A stretch of DNA of 64,000 nt. It comes from a virus. Numbering within the stretch: the stretch's first letter is position 1; each line of letters opens with the position of its first letter. Location of the stretch: positions 1 to 64,000 of the IMG/VR virus record IMGVR_UViG_3300012017_000779; one strand, written 5' to 3'. This document shows, one piece after another, positions 54,301 through 63,539 of the stretch. The notes under the pieces were generated by a model. It saw only the letters and a program-made list of their open reading frames with translations, did no database searches and was not told the origin of the DNA. The translations under genes were made by a program, and so were the position numbers.

Positions 54301-56867
54301 GATGCAGCTGCATTAACAGTAGAATTAATTGTATCAGGAGAAGCTACACCAAGAGATGTTAAATTTAAAAGACCACCTGGAGAAAGAAAATATAAAGGCA
54401 TACCAGGAATAAGAGGAGGTATACCAGTATTATATGGAACATTTACAGCTGTAGCATAAGCACCTGCACCTGCAGCATTAGGTATTTCAACAAGAGAACC
54501 ACTACCTAATGCTAAAGGAAGTATATATGTTCCACCATTAAGAGTAGGTTTACCTGTCTTTTTTTTAGTTTTTCCAATATTTGATAGTATAGCTTCAATT
54601 ATTCCACCTACAATCATAATTGTTACTGCTGTATCACTTAATAACTTAAACTGTGGATGATCACTTGGTACAATAAATTGTTGTTGAGAAGTTCCATTTA
54701 ATTGACCATAAAGTTTTAATTCACTAACTGATAAAAAAGGTGTTCTAAACATTGTATCAGGTGAATGAAAAGTCATTATATCTTTTGGCACAGTTTGATT
54801 TATAACAGGATCTCCATTATCTTGTGCACCTAGTGTTCTTGGTATTCTTATATATGGATCATTATAACCAGCCATATGTCCATTTTGAGTACTACTTGAT
54901 GGAATTATAGTATTAAATGGATAATTAGGATATAATCCTTGAGATTTATTTAAAGCTACAGAACCTTTTATTTCAAAAGTTCTAAGATTATTTAACATCC
55001 CTTTTGCAATAATAGATTTACTACCTTCTCTTGAGCCTCTTAGTATTTCATAACCAACTATTCCAGGAATATCATTTCCTTCATTATCTTTTGGATAAGT
55101 AATATTTTCAAAAAAAACTCCCATGAGTCTAATGTGATTATCATTATTTAATGTAGCAGTTGAAGGATTAGCTCTAAAATGATAAGTGTTTAGGTTTAAT
55201 GCATTATCTGGAAATTTATGATGTCTTATATTTTTATTACATAAATCAAATGCTGTAGTTGGTAAATTTGTTAAAGGATCAATTGGAAGAGGAGTCCAAC
55301 ATTGTGAAGTTGAGTTCCAAACATCATCTTTATTATCAGGATATTTTTCATTAGATTGCCAATAACCCATTTTACCTGTAGCAATTACTACACCACCATC
55401 AGGTAGAATAGTACCAGGATTACCTGTTTGTGATGCTGTATTAAATACTTCAAACAAATGATCATCAGTTGTTAAACTATTAATATTTGTTGCAGTAGCA
55501 TTAGATAATATAGTTGTACTTTCTGGTAATCCATTTTGAACAGGATAGTTTTCAGAAATTCTTCCAGGAATATGATATGATGAAGATTTATCTCCTGTAT
55601 CATAAACCCATCTAATAAAAAAACAATATACTTCATCTCTTAAATATGATCCTTTACCTCCTCCTTTAACATAATAATTTCCAGGATATTCAATAGAAGC
55701 CCATTTAGAAGTAATTAAATTTGCTAAAGGTTGATAATTAAAATCAAGTTTTGATGTTGGACCAACTCTTAACAAATAATTATTTACTTCTGATATCTGA
55801 TCTGATTTTTCAAATATAGGAGTTTGTATTGGTAAAAAAGATACAGGAACTGTAATTAAATCTTCTCTAATTTGATCTAACTCAACTACATTAGTATTAG
55901 TAGAATAAAAACCAATTTGTTTAGCTACAGTACCTTGATTAATATTTTGTACAACAACTAAAATAAATTCATCAAAATTTTCAGAATCTGCATTTATTGA
56001 AATTCTAATAGCTCCTTGTAAATCATCAGGTGACCATACTGGTTGTGTATTACTTGCAGAAAAATAATCAGTTACTTTTTGACCTTTAATAGCATATGCT
56101 ATACATGCATAATATGTTCCGTTTCTTAATGTACCTCCAGAACTTCCTAAAGTTACATTAATACAAGGTGTAGTCATAAATCTTGCTATTCTGATTTTAC
56201 TACAATCTAATACATTTGTATTAGTACAAATTTCACAATCATTAACTATTGGACAATCTTGAATCCATTGTACTCCTGGCCATAGTATAGGAGTATTTAC
56301 ACCATTACTATAATAGTTTACATTTACTGGTGCTGAAGAATTACCAAAATATGTATATGATGGTGGTATCCAAGTTTGAGGATCTCCAACATTTAAAAAT
56401 CTATCTGGATTTAAACCATCTGCAAAATATACTTGCCATGTACAATCTTCTTTTTCTCTTGATACACCTGATATTAAAAATCTTTTATCAAAACTTAAAC
56501 AAGCATCTTGTACAATTGGTTGATATATACATCTATTTTCTTGTAATAAACCAATTTCAGACATAATAGGTCTACCTTGATTATCATGACCTGCAGTAAA
56601 AATTATCCATTTATCAGAAAATAAATAAATACAACCTATAATGTATTTATCAGTAACTGCTGTTTGCATAGTTGCACCTGTTACAGCACATAAAAAATTT
56701 GATGCTTCATTTGATAATGTACCTAAGTCACCTTCAGAAGTATTATTAACAGCATTACGGGCATGTGTCCACATACCATCATTTACAAATGTAGGATCTG
56801 AATCTTTATTTAATCCTTTAGTAAATGTATGTGTTATATTTTGTCCTGAATTATCTGATTCTGCCAT
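51330..56867 (-). CDS. Large tail (muzzle/stabilisation-type) structural protein (1845 residues)
   Basis: Begins with a disordered MAESDNSG, then THTFTKGLNKDSDPTFVNDG and WTHARNAVNN, a signature I associate with the large tail-stabilisation or muzzle protein of crAss-like phages. The rest is beta-rich (many Tyr, Asn, Gly, Thr) with repeated loop-strand patterns, and cysteines cluster at CPIVNDCEICTNTNVLDC (about 210-228). Ala/Gly/hydrophobic segments near 750-860 (VTIMIVGGIIEAIL, TILPLALGSG-like) may be inserted helices. It follows the 351-codon gene by two bases and overlaps the lysin gene. It probably forms the tail tip or its shell. Confidence 0.72.
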   Translation of the reverse strand: MAESDNSGQNITHTFTKGLNKDSDPTFVNDGMWTHARNAVNNTSEGDLGTLSNEASNFLCAVTGATMQTAVTDKYIIGCIYLFSDKWIIFTAGHDNQGRPIMSEIGLLQENRCIYQPIVQDACLSFDKRFLISGVSREKEDCTWQVYFADGLNPDRFLNVGDPQTWIPPSYTYFGNSSAPVNVNYYSNGVNTPILWPGVQWIQDCPIVNDCEICTNTNVLDCSKIRIARFMTTPCINVTLGSSGGTLRNGTYYACIAYAIKGQKVTDYFSASNTQPVWSPDDLQGAIRISINADSENFDEFILVVVQNINQGTVAKQIGFYSTNTNVVELDQIREDLITVPVSFLPIQTPIFEKSDQISEVNNYLLRVGPTSKLDFNYQPLANLITSKWASIEYPGNYYVKGGGKGSYLRDEVYCFFIRWVYDTGDKSSSYHIPGRISENYPVQNGLPESTTILSNATATNINSLTTDDHLFEVFNTASQTGNPGTILPDGGVVIATGKMGYWQSNEKYPDNKDDVWNSTSQCWTPLPIDPLTNLPTTAFDLCNKNIRHHKFPDNALNLNTYHFRANPSTATLNNDNHIRLMGVFFENITYPKDNEGNDIPGIVGYEILRGSREGSKSIIAKGMLNNLRTFEIKGSVALNKSQGLYPNYPFNTIIPSSSTQNGHMAGYNDPYIRIPRTLGAQDNGDPVINQTVPKDIMTFHSPDTMFRTPFLSVSELKLYGQLNGTSQQQFIVPSDHPQFKLLSDTAVTIMIVGGIIEAILSNIGKTKKKTGKPTLNGGTYILPLALGSGSLVEIPNAAGAGAYATAVNVPYNTGIPPLIPGMPLYFLSPGGLLNLTSLGVASPDTINSTVNAAASIVPGAQTVSIEYENELGDRQSLGKLLSGAFNAVGKLTYYFSRGADAAKKLLLAVIRYKQYALQGISYGFYGNFIPEPSANIFRYSIEDAFYIRDNIQDVPLYQNSSGVYKSYSINNLKRSDTVVLRTETGRAVTDGPDFINISPIPPLPSLPTALTGADNSLVTLGTLLQSTSSSGLPSFSNIDTPFNRTIASHYAGIKVRIRNQYGQLEGIKQIPITPCEQKMTFNVQPTAANPTPENNFVTVNAGRDCPTIFNPTTGNSNLSWFRLGQTPIFFGGDTFINRYTEKNTFFYFYDWLWQQPDGYEFNYTLYNMIPNARFFINSIEYDPSVLVSNLTDLRNLFNSNPPGTGPWPRDYYQLDWRGYNYIVDDEGNYGSTRDISVPDANFYIFNSSVKDFFVESDVLVDFRQQGILEGEKHYDPYRYTDTVRMFNIDPAIITRGNEYRYDYSLSISKAFTQYFSQGTLQSRYYNPKVSQLCYTYYPDRIYYSLQQQDESFKDSWFIYLANNYKEFKSQVSGVKSVNKSGILITFKNDSPLMFQGTDQLQTDLGTKLTIGDGGLFSQPGQSVTNADKSYEYGSSQNRLSVISTPIGIFYIAQNQGKVFTYGQGLQEISSAGLKWWFNLFLPYKLTEDFPDYPYQDNPVAGIGCQSMYDSENSMLYFSKKDYRLREVTDPIPRAPGTVAYIPLITYGKDNGKGDYFTLNGQGRYLLGDPFLFEDASWTVSYDPKTQVWVSFHDWHPSLTMGTKNNFLTTGDLGKQNTIWKHNFICNNFCNFYDTPYPFEIEFPHITGQTVTTIRSFEYILECYKRSSINCVDQFKILDYNFDKVVVFNNEQVSGYLNLNIFPKNNVTLSLTYPKLNTTNFASYDILFSKEESKYKFNQFWDITADRGEFPVGSGYPPLGPLVPGTTVLSGNYIERNIWITDASGYKKILTPTNLNYAKPPLQRKKFRSYLNFLNLTKNAAPVGVVNDVNMIIKVFDAKIQVSPR

Positions 56868-56869
56868 TT

Positions 56870-57925
56870 TTATATAACTCTAGTGTTTCTAAAACTTCTT
56901 GGATGTTCATTATTTGGTCTATGACTTGTAAACATATCATAATATTTACTATGCATAGCTCTTCTATTTGTCCACCAAATTTCTTCAAGTTCACTAAAGT
57001 TTGGAGTATTAACTAAACTAAGTGCTTGATTTCTAGCAGCTTTTAATCTACCTTCTATTATCTGCATTCTTTGTGCAACATCTTCACCATTCATTAATAA
57101 GTTTTCAAGAATTCTTGCTTTAAATGCATATTCATAATATTCATTTATAAGATCATGATCAGGAACTAATAAGTTTCCATTATCATCTTCCATAGCTCCT
57201 TGATAATTTAAATAAACTTTACATGTGTCTAGTGTAGTAAATAAAAAACCACCTTTTATCCAACCTTCATCTAAAGTATTTACATATAAATTTGGACAGT
57301 CACAAGAAATTTCTTGACTAGTTTTCATTCTTAATGGAAGAAGTGTACTATAGGTTCTTGTTTGTCCAGTATTTACTATTTGAATAAGTTCAGATTTTTC
57401 TCCTTTACAGTTCATAAAAACTCTTGGCCTTATACAAGTATCTCCATAAGGATTAAGTGGATCATATGAGCTAGGAATAGTTGGTGTGGGACATTCTGCA
57501 GCACAAGAATTAGTAGGACATGCTGCAGTATGATTACATGGATTAGAATTACATGTAGAACAGTTAATTGTAATAGGTGCACATACATTTACATTAGCTG
57601 GAGTTTCAACATAAGGTACTTCTTGTATATTAGTTCCACCAACCATTCCATTGTATCCTATACTTTCAGTAAATTCACCACATAGTAATGCATAATTAAA
57701 TACATAAAAGTCATCTGGTAATTTTACTCTACCATGACATACTTCTAATACAACTTCTTTAGTTTGATTAATTCTTAAACCTAAATCATAGTTTAATTTT
57801 TTAGCTAACTTGATAAGCTGTTGAGGCTCTATCATGTTTTCTAATGCTAAAGTATTAAAGTCTATTGATACATCTTCTAAAACTGAGTCAAAAGTTCTGT
57901 ACCGTAGTGTATAATTAAAGTCCAT
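56870..57925 (-). CDS. Tail ring/adaptor-type protein with Cys-rich insertion
   Basis: 351 residues. N terminus LENMIEPQQLIKLAKKLNYD and VLEVCHGRVKLPDDFYVFNY resembles a ring protein of crAss-like tails. Residues about 112-148 are an unusual insertion with cysteines at short spacing (INCSTCNSNPCNHTAACP, then NSCAAEC). The C terminus is helical and ends ARNQALSLVNTP, NRRAMHSKYYDMF. It overlaps the 220-codon gene by one base (TAATG) and precedes the large tail gene by two bases. Confidence 0.68.
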   Translation of the reverse strand: MDFNYTLRYRTFDSVLEDVSIDFNTLALENMIEPQQLIKLAKKLNYDLGLRINQTKEVVLEVCHGRVKLPDDFYVFNYALLCGEFTESIGYNGMVGGTNIQEVPYVETPANVNVCAPITINCSTCNSNPCNHTAACPTNSCAAECPTPTIPSSYDPLNPYGDTCIRPRVFMNCKGEKSELIQIVNTGQTRTYSTLLPLRMKTSQEISCDCPNLYVNTLDEGWIKGGFLFTTLDTCKVYLNYQGAMEDDNGNLLVPDHDLINEYYEYAFKARILENLLMNGEDVAQRMQIIEGRLKAARNQALSLVNTPNFSELEEIWWTNRRAMHSKYYDMFTSHRPNNEHPRSFRNTRVI

Positions 57926-58587
57926 TATCTAAGTGTATTTTGACTATCATCAGGTCCATCTGTTGGAATTGACATAGTCATAGTTAATTCTTTTATTACA
58001 AATTGTTCTACTTCAGAAAATAAATATTCTGGTAATGAGAAAGGTTCATCTTGTCTTACTGTACATTCTTTTGTATCACATGTTTCAATAGTTCCTTCAA
58101 AGATTGCTTCCATTCTTATTGCTTCCCAATCTACATTAGGACAATATATGTAGCCATCTAAATACCAAAAATAAAAGTTTCTATTATATTTCCAAGTTGT
58201 AGTTTTAGTCATAGAAACCCAGGTACCTGGATCTGTTCTAAACATTTCTATACTACCATCTATTGAAGATGTGGTACGTATAATAGGTCCTGCCATTCCA
58301 TTTAATATTCCTGGAATCTTTTCTTTTGATCTTTTAAAATAACAACCTGAATATACTCCAAGACAACCAGCTTCTACTTTATCTACATCTATTAATTCTA
58401 TATAAGGAAGAACTCTAAATAAAGAACTAATTTTCATTAGTCTAAATTGATTGTCTTCTCTTTTAATTAATGTTTGTGAATATTTTAATAAAGATGAATA
58501 TATTATTCTATCAGTTAAAAAAGCATCTTCTTTAACAGCTTTTAATGTATTTCTTACTCTTGATATTGTTTCACCAATTGTTGTCAT
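57925..58587 (-). CDS. Tail ring/connector-type protein
   Basis: 220 residues. A helical N terminus (GETISRVRNTLKAVKEDAFL, then DRIIYSSLLKYSQTLIKRE) is followed by a beta domain (WKYNRNFYFWYLDGYIYCP), the usual build of head-tail connector or ring proteins in podoviruses. It overlaps the 193-codon gene by four bases (ATGA type) and the 351-codon gene by one base, so the three are made together. Exact ring assignment cannot be made by eye. Confidence 0.68.
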   Translation of the reverse strand: MTTIGETISRVRNTLKAVKEDAFLTDRIIYSSLLKYSQTLIKREDNQFRLMKISSLFRVLPYIELIDVDKVEAGCLGVYSGCYFKRSKEKIPGILNGMAGPIIRTTSSIDGSIEMFRTDPGTWVSMTKTTTWKYNRNFYFWYLDGYIYCPNVDWEAIRMEAIFEGTIETCDTKECTVRQDEPFSLPEYLFSEVEQFVIKELTMTMSIPTDGPDDSQNTLR

Positions 58588-59165
58588 AAGTTAGAGTCAT
58601 TATATTGTTTTAATGCTAATTCAGCTTCTTTATTTTTTCTATCTCTATATACAGCTTTACTGTATGTTAAGTTTAATTTTTTTGTAGCATCTACTACAAT
58701 ATACATATTCCAGTTTTCTGGATAAGTTTTAGCTACACTTCTTTTAAAATTTCTACATGCAGTAAATCCCCAAAACTCTCTATTCTTTATTTTATGTTTA
58801 GGAGCATGATTAGTAAAAAATATTTTTGCTAACTTACCATCAGTCTCCCAATTATTATTTGATACTGATACTCCGTACTTTAAAGATTTAGCATAGTTTA
58901 CATTTTGTTTTTTACTTTGTTGGCATGTTCCTATAAATAACCAACCTATTGATTCAGGTAATTGAACACCATCTCTTACATCAATTACTTTATTGTATAC
59001 AGCATAATTAAATTTTTTTATAATGTTTTTTAAATCAGAATTATCTAAGTCTTTATATTTACTATACTTTTTTTTAAAACTTTCAAAAAATTCTTTATTC
59101 AAAACATTATATACAGCTGGTCTAAATCTTGGAGCTGTAACATCTGGTTTTTTAAATTCTCTCAT
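58584..59165 (-). CDS. Conserved-looking tail-cluster protein (first gene of tail unit)
   Basis: 193 residues, strongly basic, with RFRPAVYNVLNKEFFESFKK, LPESIGWLFIGTCQQSKK, and NREFWGFTACRNFKRSV. No known enzyme motif. The basic charge may indicate contact with DNA or with the portal. It opens the tail transcription unit; the promoter-like element reaches almost to its start codon, which implies a very short mRNA leader. Confidence 0.65.
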   Translation of the reverse strand: MREFKKPDVTAPRFRPAVYNVLNKEFFESFKKKYSKYKDLDNSDLKNIIKKFNYAVYNKVIDVRDGVQLPESIGWLFIGTCQQSKKQNVNYAKSLKYGVSVSNNNWETDGKLAKIFFTNHAPKHKIKNREFWGFTACRNFKRSVAKTYPENWNMYIVVDATKKLNLTYSKAVYRDRKNKEAELALKQYNDSNL

Positions 59166-59190
59166 ACTATATATTTAATATACTAAAAAT
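59166..59190 (-). promoter_or_regulatory. Putative late promoter of the tail unit
   Basis: Minus strand reads TTTAGTATATTAAATATATA ending two bases before the start codon at 59165. Identical over 20 bases to the element before 46087. If a -10-like TATATT is used, transcription would start within about ten bases of the ATG. Confidence 0.55.
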
Positions 59191-59220
59191 TACTGACATG
59201 AACAAATGTAAAGATACTAT

Positions 59221-59251
59221 AAAAAAACAAAACCCCCACAAGTGCGGGGGT
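59221..59251 (-). terminator. Strong intrinsic terminator after the fibre genes
   Basis: On the minus strand ACCCCCGC-ACTT-GTGGGGGT forms the most GC-rich stem of the window and is followed by TTTTGTTTTTTT. It ends the fibre unit 54 bases after the stop of the 551-codon gene and about 30 bases before the tail-unit promoter. A second, weaker hairpin (TTGTTG/CAACAA around 59259-59280) lies between stop and terminator. Confidence 0.92.
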
Positions 59252-59304
59252 ATTGTCTTGTTGCCACAGTAACCAACAAACTGTAACTTCTTATAAAATT
59301 TTTA

Positions 59305-60960
59305 TTATCCTACTCTTCTAATAGCCCACTCTATATTATCACCAAGAGTACGTTGTTCAGTATAAGCCACACCTGTTAAATTTTGTATTTTTAATACTAT
59401 TTGAGTTCCTACAGATATAGGTACACCTTGCATACCACCTGTCATATAAATTTTATCATAATAAAATTCTTTTACAGCAGTAAAAGTATCAGCACAATAA
59501 ATAATTGCTGCACCTGTTATATCTGTTATACCAATAGTAAAAGTTCCTCCTACTTGACCCCACCCATATGTATTTGCAGGTGAACTTAAATATACATTAT
59601 AATTAAGATCATATTTGCCTGTTTGAGGACATGTCCAAACTCCAGTAATTTGATTATATTGTGAAGTAACATTTACTCCATTTTCTATTTCATATTGTAT
59701 AACACCATTAGTAGTATCAAATACTACAGTAGTACCTAAAGAAATATTTGAATTAGGTTTATTAAAAGTTAAACTAGGAAAACTATCAGGGCTAATATAA
59801 CCTCTAAAAGCTGTACCAAATAAACCTGCAGTAGTTTGAATAACATTTCCAAGTGCATCTGTAGATAAACTCCATGCAGCAGTACCTATAAAATTATTAG
59901 GAGTACCATAATTATTTAATTGTAATTGTCCAGTACTTTTTAAAGTTAGTTGATCTTGAAGTGTATTATTAGCAGATACTTTACTTTGAATAATAAATTT
60001 AGATGAAGTAGCAGTTACATTTGTATTAACAACTGTTTTAGATACTAATCTATTTGTTACAACAGGTTCTGTTAATGAAGATGGATTTCCAAATTCAATA
60101 GACACCCCAGATCCTGCTGTAGTATTACCTTTATTTTCAACACGTATTGCACATGCATTAGCATTTCCTGCTGAAGTAATAGATGTAGGTTGAATTAATA
60201 ATGTTGGAATAGTTGTTGCTGGAATACTTGAATTTTCTACATTAGAATTTGATATTAATCCTAAAGCTTGAGTTCCTGATCCTGCAGTATTAGTAGATGT
60301 AATTTGTACAACAGGTGTATTTAAACCAGAAACATTAGACTTTGCTAATATAGCTTGAGAATTTGTTACTGTATTATTAACTACTAATGTTGCACCAACA
60401 GAACCAGATTTATCTAATGTTAATGTAGGTACTGCACTACTATTTATCTTTAAAGCAAATCCATTATTAGTAATAGTTGTATCTTGAACTAAAGGACCTC
60501 CAAGTTGAATATTATTTACAGTTTTTGTTAATCCATTGTTTGCTGTTACTGGTGTTAAACTTACAATTGCATCACAAAAATATAATACTATTTGTTGTAA
60601 AGCTGAATTAACACCAGAACCAGCTGTTACGACTACATCTTCACTACATAATATTTCTGGCACATCACTATATGTAGTACAAAAATATTCAACTAAATCT
60701 TCTAATAAGTCTGTCCATGTAGAATCTGATGTTATAACAACATCTCCATTACACTCAATGTCTGGACCATTGTATATAATACAATCTGAACTTAATACTT
60801 CTTGACAAGGTATAGGATCCGGACATCCTGCAGGAGTTGGACATGGAGGAGGACTAGTTAAAAAACTATCCTTACATCCACATTTTGCACATTTGTTATT
60901 ACAACTACTGTAGTTATGATTACAACTTGTACAAGTACTATTAGTGTTATTACAGCTCAT
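59305..60960 (-). CDS. Fibre-like protein with Cys-rich N terminus and C1q/TNF-like head
   Basis: 551 residues. The first 60 residues contain 11 cysteines, several in CxxC pairs (C10/C13, C24/C27). The segment SSDCIIYNGPDIECNGD closely parallels SSNCVIWQGPDLHI in the next gene and looks like a shared virion-attachment module. The middle is Asn/Thr/Val-rich beta-repeat (NNTVTNSQAILAKSNVSG). The last 170 residues (YISPDSFPSLTFNK; WTCPQTGKYDLNYNVYLSS; GTQIVLKIQNLTG) fit a C1q/TNF-type jelly roll, a common trimeric receptor-binding head. It probably binds host-surface glycans or capsule. It lies 12 bases after the 852-codon gene and before a strong terminator. Confidence 0.72.
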   Translation of the reverse strand: MSCNNTNSTCTSCNHNYSSCNNKCAKCGCKDSFLTSPPPCPTPAGCPDPIPCQEVLSSDCIIYNGPDIECNGDVVITSDSTWTDLLEDLVEYFCTTYSDVPEILCSEDVVVTAGSGVNSALQQIVLYFCDAIVSLTPVTANNGLTKTVNNIQLGGPLVQDTTITNNGFALKINSSAVPTLTLDKSGSVGATLVVNNTVTNSQAILAKSNVSGLNTPVVQITSTNTAGSGTQALGLISNSNVENSSIPATTIPTLLIQPTSITSAGNANACAIRVENKGNTTAGSGVSIEFGNPSSLTEPVVTNRLVSKTVVNTNVTATSSKFIIQSKVSANNTLQDQLTLKSTGQLQLNNYGTPNNFIGTAAWSLSTDALGNVIQTTAGLFGTAFRGYISPDSFPSLTFNKPNSNISLGTTVVFDTTNGVIQYEIENGVNVTSQYNQITGVWTCPQTGKYDLNYNVYLSSPANTYGWGQVGGTFTIGITDITGAAIIYCADTFTAVKEFYYDKIYMTGGMQGVPISVGTQIVLKIQNLTGVAYTEQRTLGDNIEWAIRRVG

Positions 60961-60972
60961 TATATTTTATTT

Positions 60973-63531
60973 TTATAAATCTCTAAGTTTTACAATACCA
61001 ACTCTTATAGCATCTGCACTATTATAACCTCCACCAGCATAATTTGTTCCTGACAAATTTAATACTCTAAAAATTACTTCATCTCCAACATCTAATAGTA
61101 CTGTACATTGTGCATTAAGTATTATATTACTATCCATACTTGCAACAATACTTTTTGAACTACCTGTAAATATATTTCTTGAATTAGTACCTCCACTACA
61201 TATACCTATATCAAAACGTCCATCTGTTCCAGATGTTTTCCAATAAGTATTACTATTGTCATCTGCTTTTAAATAACAAGACATAGTTAATAAGTATTCT
61301 CCTTTTTTAGTTATTTCAAATATTCCAGTAGTATTATCAACAGTTACAAATGTAGAAGTTGGAACAGTTGATGCTGGAGTTGAATTACCAACATACTCAG
61401 TTCCTCCTCCATAAGTAGCACTATTAATATTTACAACAGTTCCATTTGAATCCATATAAGTATAATTTAATACATCTTGAACTCTATTTGATACTGAATA
61501 ATTATTTCCCCCAAAAGCTACTGTTTTACCGGGAGCATTTGCTACAGTATTTATTGTAGCTGTTGCAGTATTAGAACTATAAGCACCTCCAATAGTAACC
61601 TGTGCATTATAATAATCTAATCCTTTACTGTTAACAGCATAAGTAGTAGTAGTTCCTACAGTATTAGATGTAACATTTATATTTGTTCCACCCTCAACTA
61701 CTGATAAACTTCCTGGAGGAACTTCTACAGAAAGACATCCTTCAGAAGTTACACTTAAGTCTAAAGAACAAGATGTTATTTGTCTTAATACTAAAGACTG
61801 TGTAATAGGATCCCATGACTCAATTAAAGATTCTGAACTACAATTGGCTGAACCTCCACTTAATACAGAATTTAAATCATTTTCAAATTCTACAGTTGTA
61901 AATGTAAGCAATCCTGTTCCAGAATCTACTGCTTTATTAAGTATTGATCCCCATCCATAATTCCATAAACCTTGATTTGCAGCTATATAGGGATTAGATC
62001 CAGCTCCAGTAGGTGTTACACTTCCAAAAATTGGAATAGTATAATTTGCTCCAAATGCTCCACTTAAACCACCTAATGTAATATCTGTATTATTTGTAGC
62101 TGCATAAGCATGAAGTAAAAAATTTTGTTCAAGAACAGTACCATTATATGCTGGATATACAACAGCATTAAAACTAGTCCAATATGTAGTATAATCTGTT
62201 ACAAATGTATTGTAGTTACTAGTATATGTAGAAGTTGGTTGAGCAGGACTAAATAAAGAAGCAGGAGAAGCAGCACCATGATAGTCAGCTTCAGATTCAT
62301 TTACAAATGCTACAAATAATATTGCAGTAGGTCCAGCCCATCCAGGTCCATAACTTGGAGGAACTACAGCTCCTATTGTAGTACCATCTAAAGGATTTAA
62401 CCAAGTAAAAGCTGCAGCTGAAGTACCTGTTTTAATTATATTAGGGTGGTTTAAATAATTTTCAGTATACGATTCATAAATATAAATTTGACCAGTATAA
62501 CTTGGATTTGCTGCAGTATAATTTACCCACCACTGATAAAGTGCTGAACATACTATTTGTTTATTTTGTGCAGCAGTTGGACCAGATCCACTATATGGGC
62601 CAGAAGTAGTATCTATATAACCATAAACATCAGCATCATTTGAAATACCAAGTGCACAATCAGTTTCAGTAATTGTTAAACCAATTTGATTATCTAAATA
62701 ATTATAAATATCACAAAGTACTACCCAAACATTACTTAAAGAAGCTGCAAGATTATTTTCTGTAGTTTGCCAATATGAATTCCAATTTGGATTTGCAGAA
62801 TATGTAGTACCTGTAGATAATTGTATATCTGTATTTAAAATACATTGTGATAATACAGCATCAATTAAAGATGCTGGTAATGCAGTTGCATCTAATAAAG
62901 CACAATATCCATAATCATCATCATTAATAAGAATACTTAATAATTGATCCATAGGAACTGCTGGAGAACCCGTGCCTCCAATTTGCGGACTATTTTGTAA
63001 TATACAATCACTAGCAACAGTTGGTAAAGTAAATGTTGGTGGAGGAGTATTTTCTAATATTGTAACTCTTATATCTAATTCATTAAGTGTATTATTAATT
63101 ATAGCAATTTGATCTAAAATATTACAAATTTTTAATCCTATTGCTGTTACATAATCTATTAATGTCATTACAGTAACTCCATTAACTATAAAACAAGGTG
63201 CTACAGTTATTAATACATCATCAGATTTACCAGTTGTATCTGCACCTGTTAAAGACAATCCTTGTAATAAACAAATCTGTTCTATTAAAAATTGTAACAG
63301 TTCTTGATAAGTTTCTGGTTTACAACCAACTAAATTAAAACAAGAAAGATCATAATTTGTAATAGATAACTGATCCATTACTGTTGCTAATTCAGTTGCA
63401 AGACTTGCTATAACATCTGAAATAGTATCTCCTGTACATAATTTAATAATATGTAAATCAGGTCCTTGCCAAATAACACAGTTAGATGATATTGGACTAC
63501 ATGGTGAGTTATCGTAATTTAATGGTTTCAT
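60973..63531 (-). CDS. Fibre-like protein with C1q/TNF-like C-terminal domain (852 residues)
   Basis: N terminus NSPCSPISSNCVIWQGPDL matches the attachment module of the 551-residue protein; a second related segment (VASDCILQNSPQIGG) occurs near residue 175. Residues about 310-550 form an Ala/Tyr/Ser/Thr-rich domain (YLNHPNIIKTGTSAAAFTWL, ADYHGAASPASLF). The C-terminal 190 residues (GIFEITKKGEYLLTMSCYLK; GDEVIFRVLNLSGTNYAGGG) fit a C1q-like jelly roll. Likely a tail or head fibre for receptor binding. A promoter-like element precedes it. Confidence 0.7.
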   Translation of the reverse strand: MKPLNYDNSPCSPISSNCVIWQGPDLHIIKLCTGDTISDVIASLATELATVMDQLSITNYDLSCFNLVGCKPETYQELLQFLIEQICLLQGLSLTGADTTGKSDDVLITVAPCFIVNGVTVMTLIDYVTAIGLKICNILDQIAIINNTLNELDIRVTILENTPPPTFTLPTVASDCILQNSPQIGGTGSPAVPMDQLLSILINDDDYGYCALLDATALPASLIDAVLSQCILNTDIQLSTGTTYSANPNWNSYWQTTENNLAASLSNVWVVLCDIYNYLDNQIGLTITETDCALGISNDADVYGYIDTTSGPYSGSGPTAAQNKQIVCSALYQWWVNYTAANPSYTGQIYIYESYTENYLNHPNIIKTGTSAAAFTWLNPLDGTTIGAVVPPSYGPGWAGPTAILFVAFVNESEADYHGAASPASLFSPAQPTSTYTSNYNTFVTDYTTYWTSFNAVVYPAYNGTVLEQNFLLHAYAATNNTDITLGGLSGAFGANYTIPIFGSVTPTGAGSNPYIAANQGLWNYGWGSILNKAVDSGTGLLTFTTVEFENDLNSVLSGGSANCSSESLIESWDPITQSLVLRQITSCSLDLSVTSEGCLSVEVPPGSLSVVEGGTNINVTSNTVGTTTTYAVNSKGLDYYNAQVTIGGAYSSNTATATINTVANAPGKTVAFGGNNYSVSNRVQDVLNYTYMDSNGTVVNINSATYGGGTEYVGNSTPASTVPTSTFVTVDNTTGIFEITKKGEYLLTMSCYLKADDNSNTYWKTSGTDGRFDIGICSGGTNSRNIFTGSSKSIVASMDSNIILNAQCTVLLDVGDEVIFRVLNLSGTNYAGGGYNSADAIRVGIVKLRDL

Positions 63532-63539
63532 AAGTTTAC

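Noticed and set aside
59166-59304. Possible tRNA or small RNA in the GC-rich gap
   Set aside because: The structure is fully explained by a terminator hairpin plus a minor hairpin; no cloverleaf or CCA end could be formed.
14451-63531. Plus-strand open frames inside the late block (for example 28833-29279, 40876-41109, 44270-44527)
   Set aside because: All lie inside minus-strand genes with clear domains, have biased compositions mirroring the opposite strand, and lack operon spacing.
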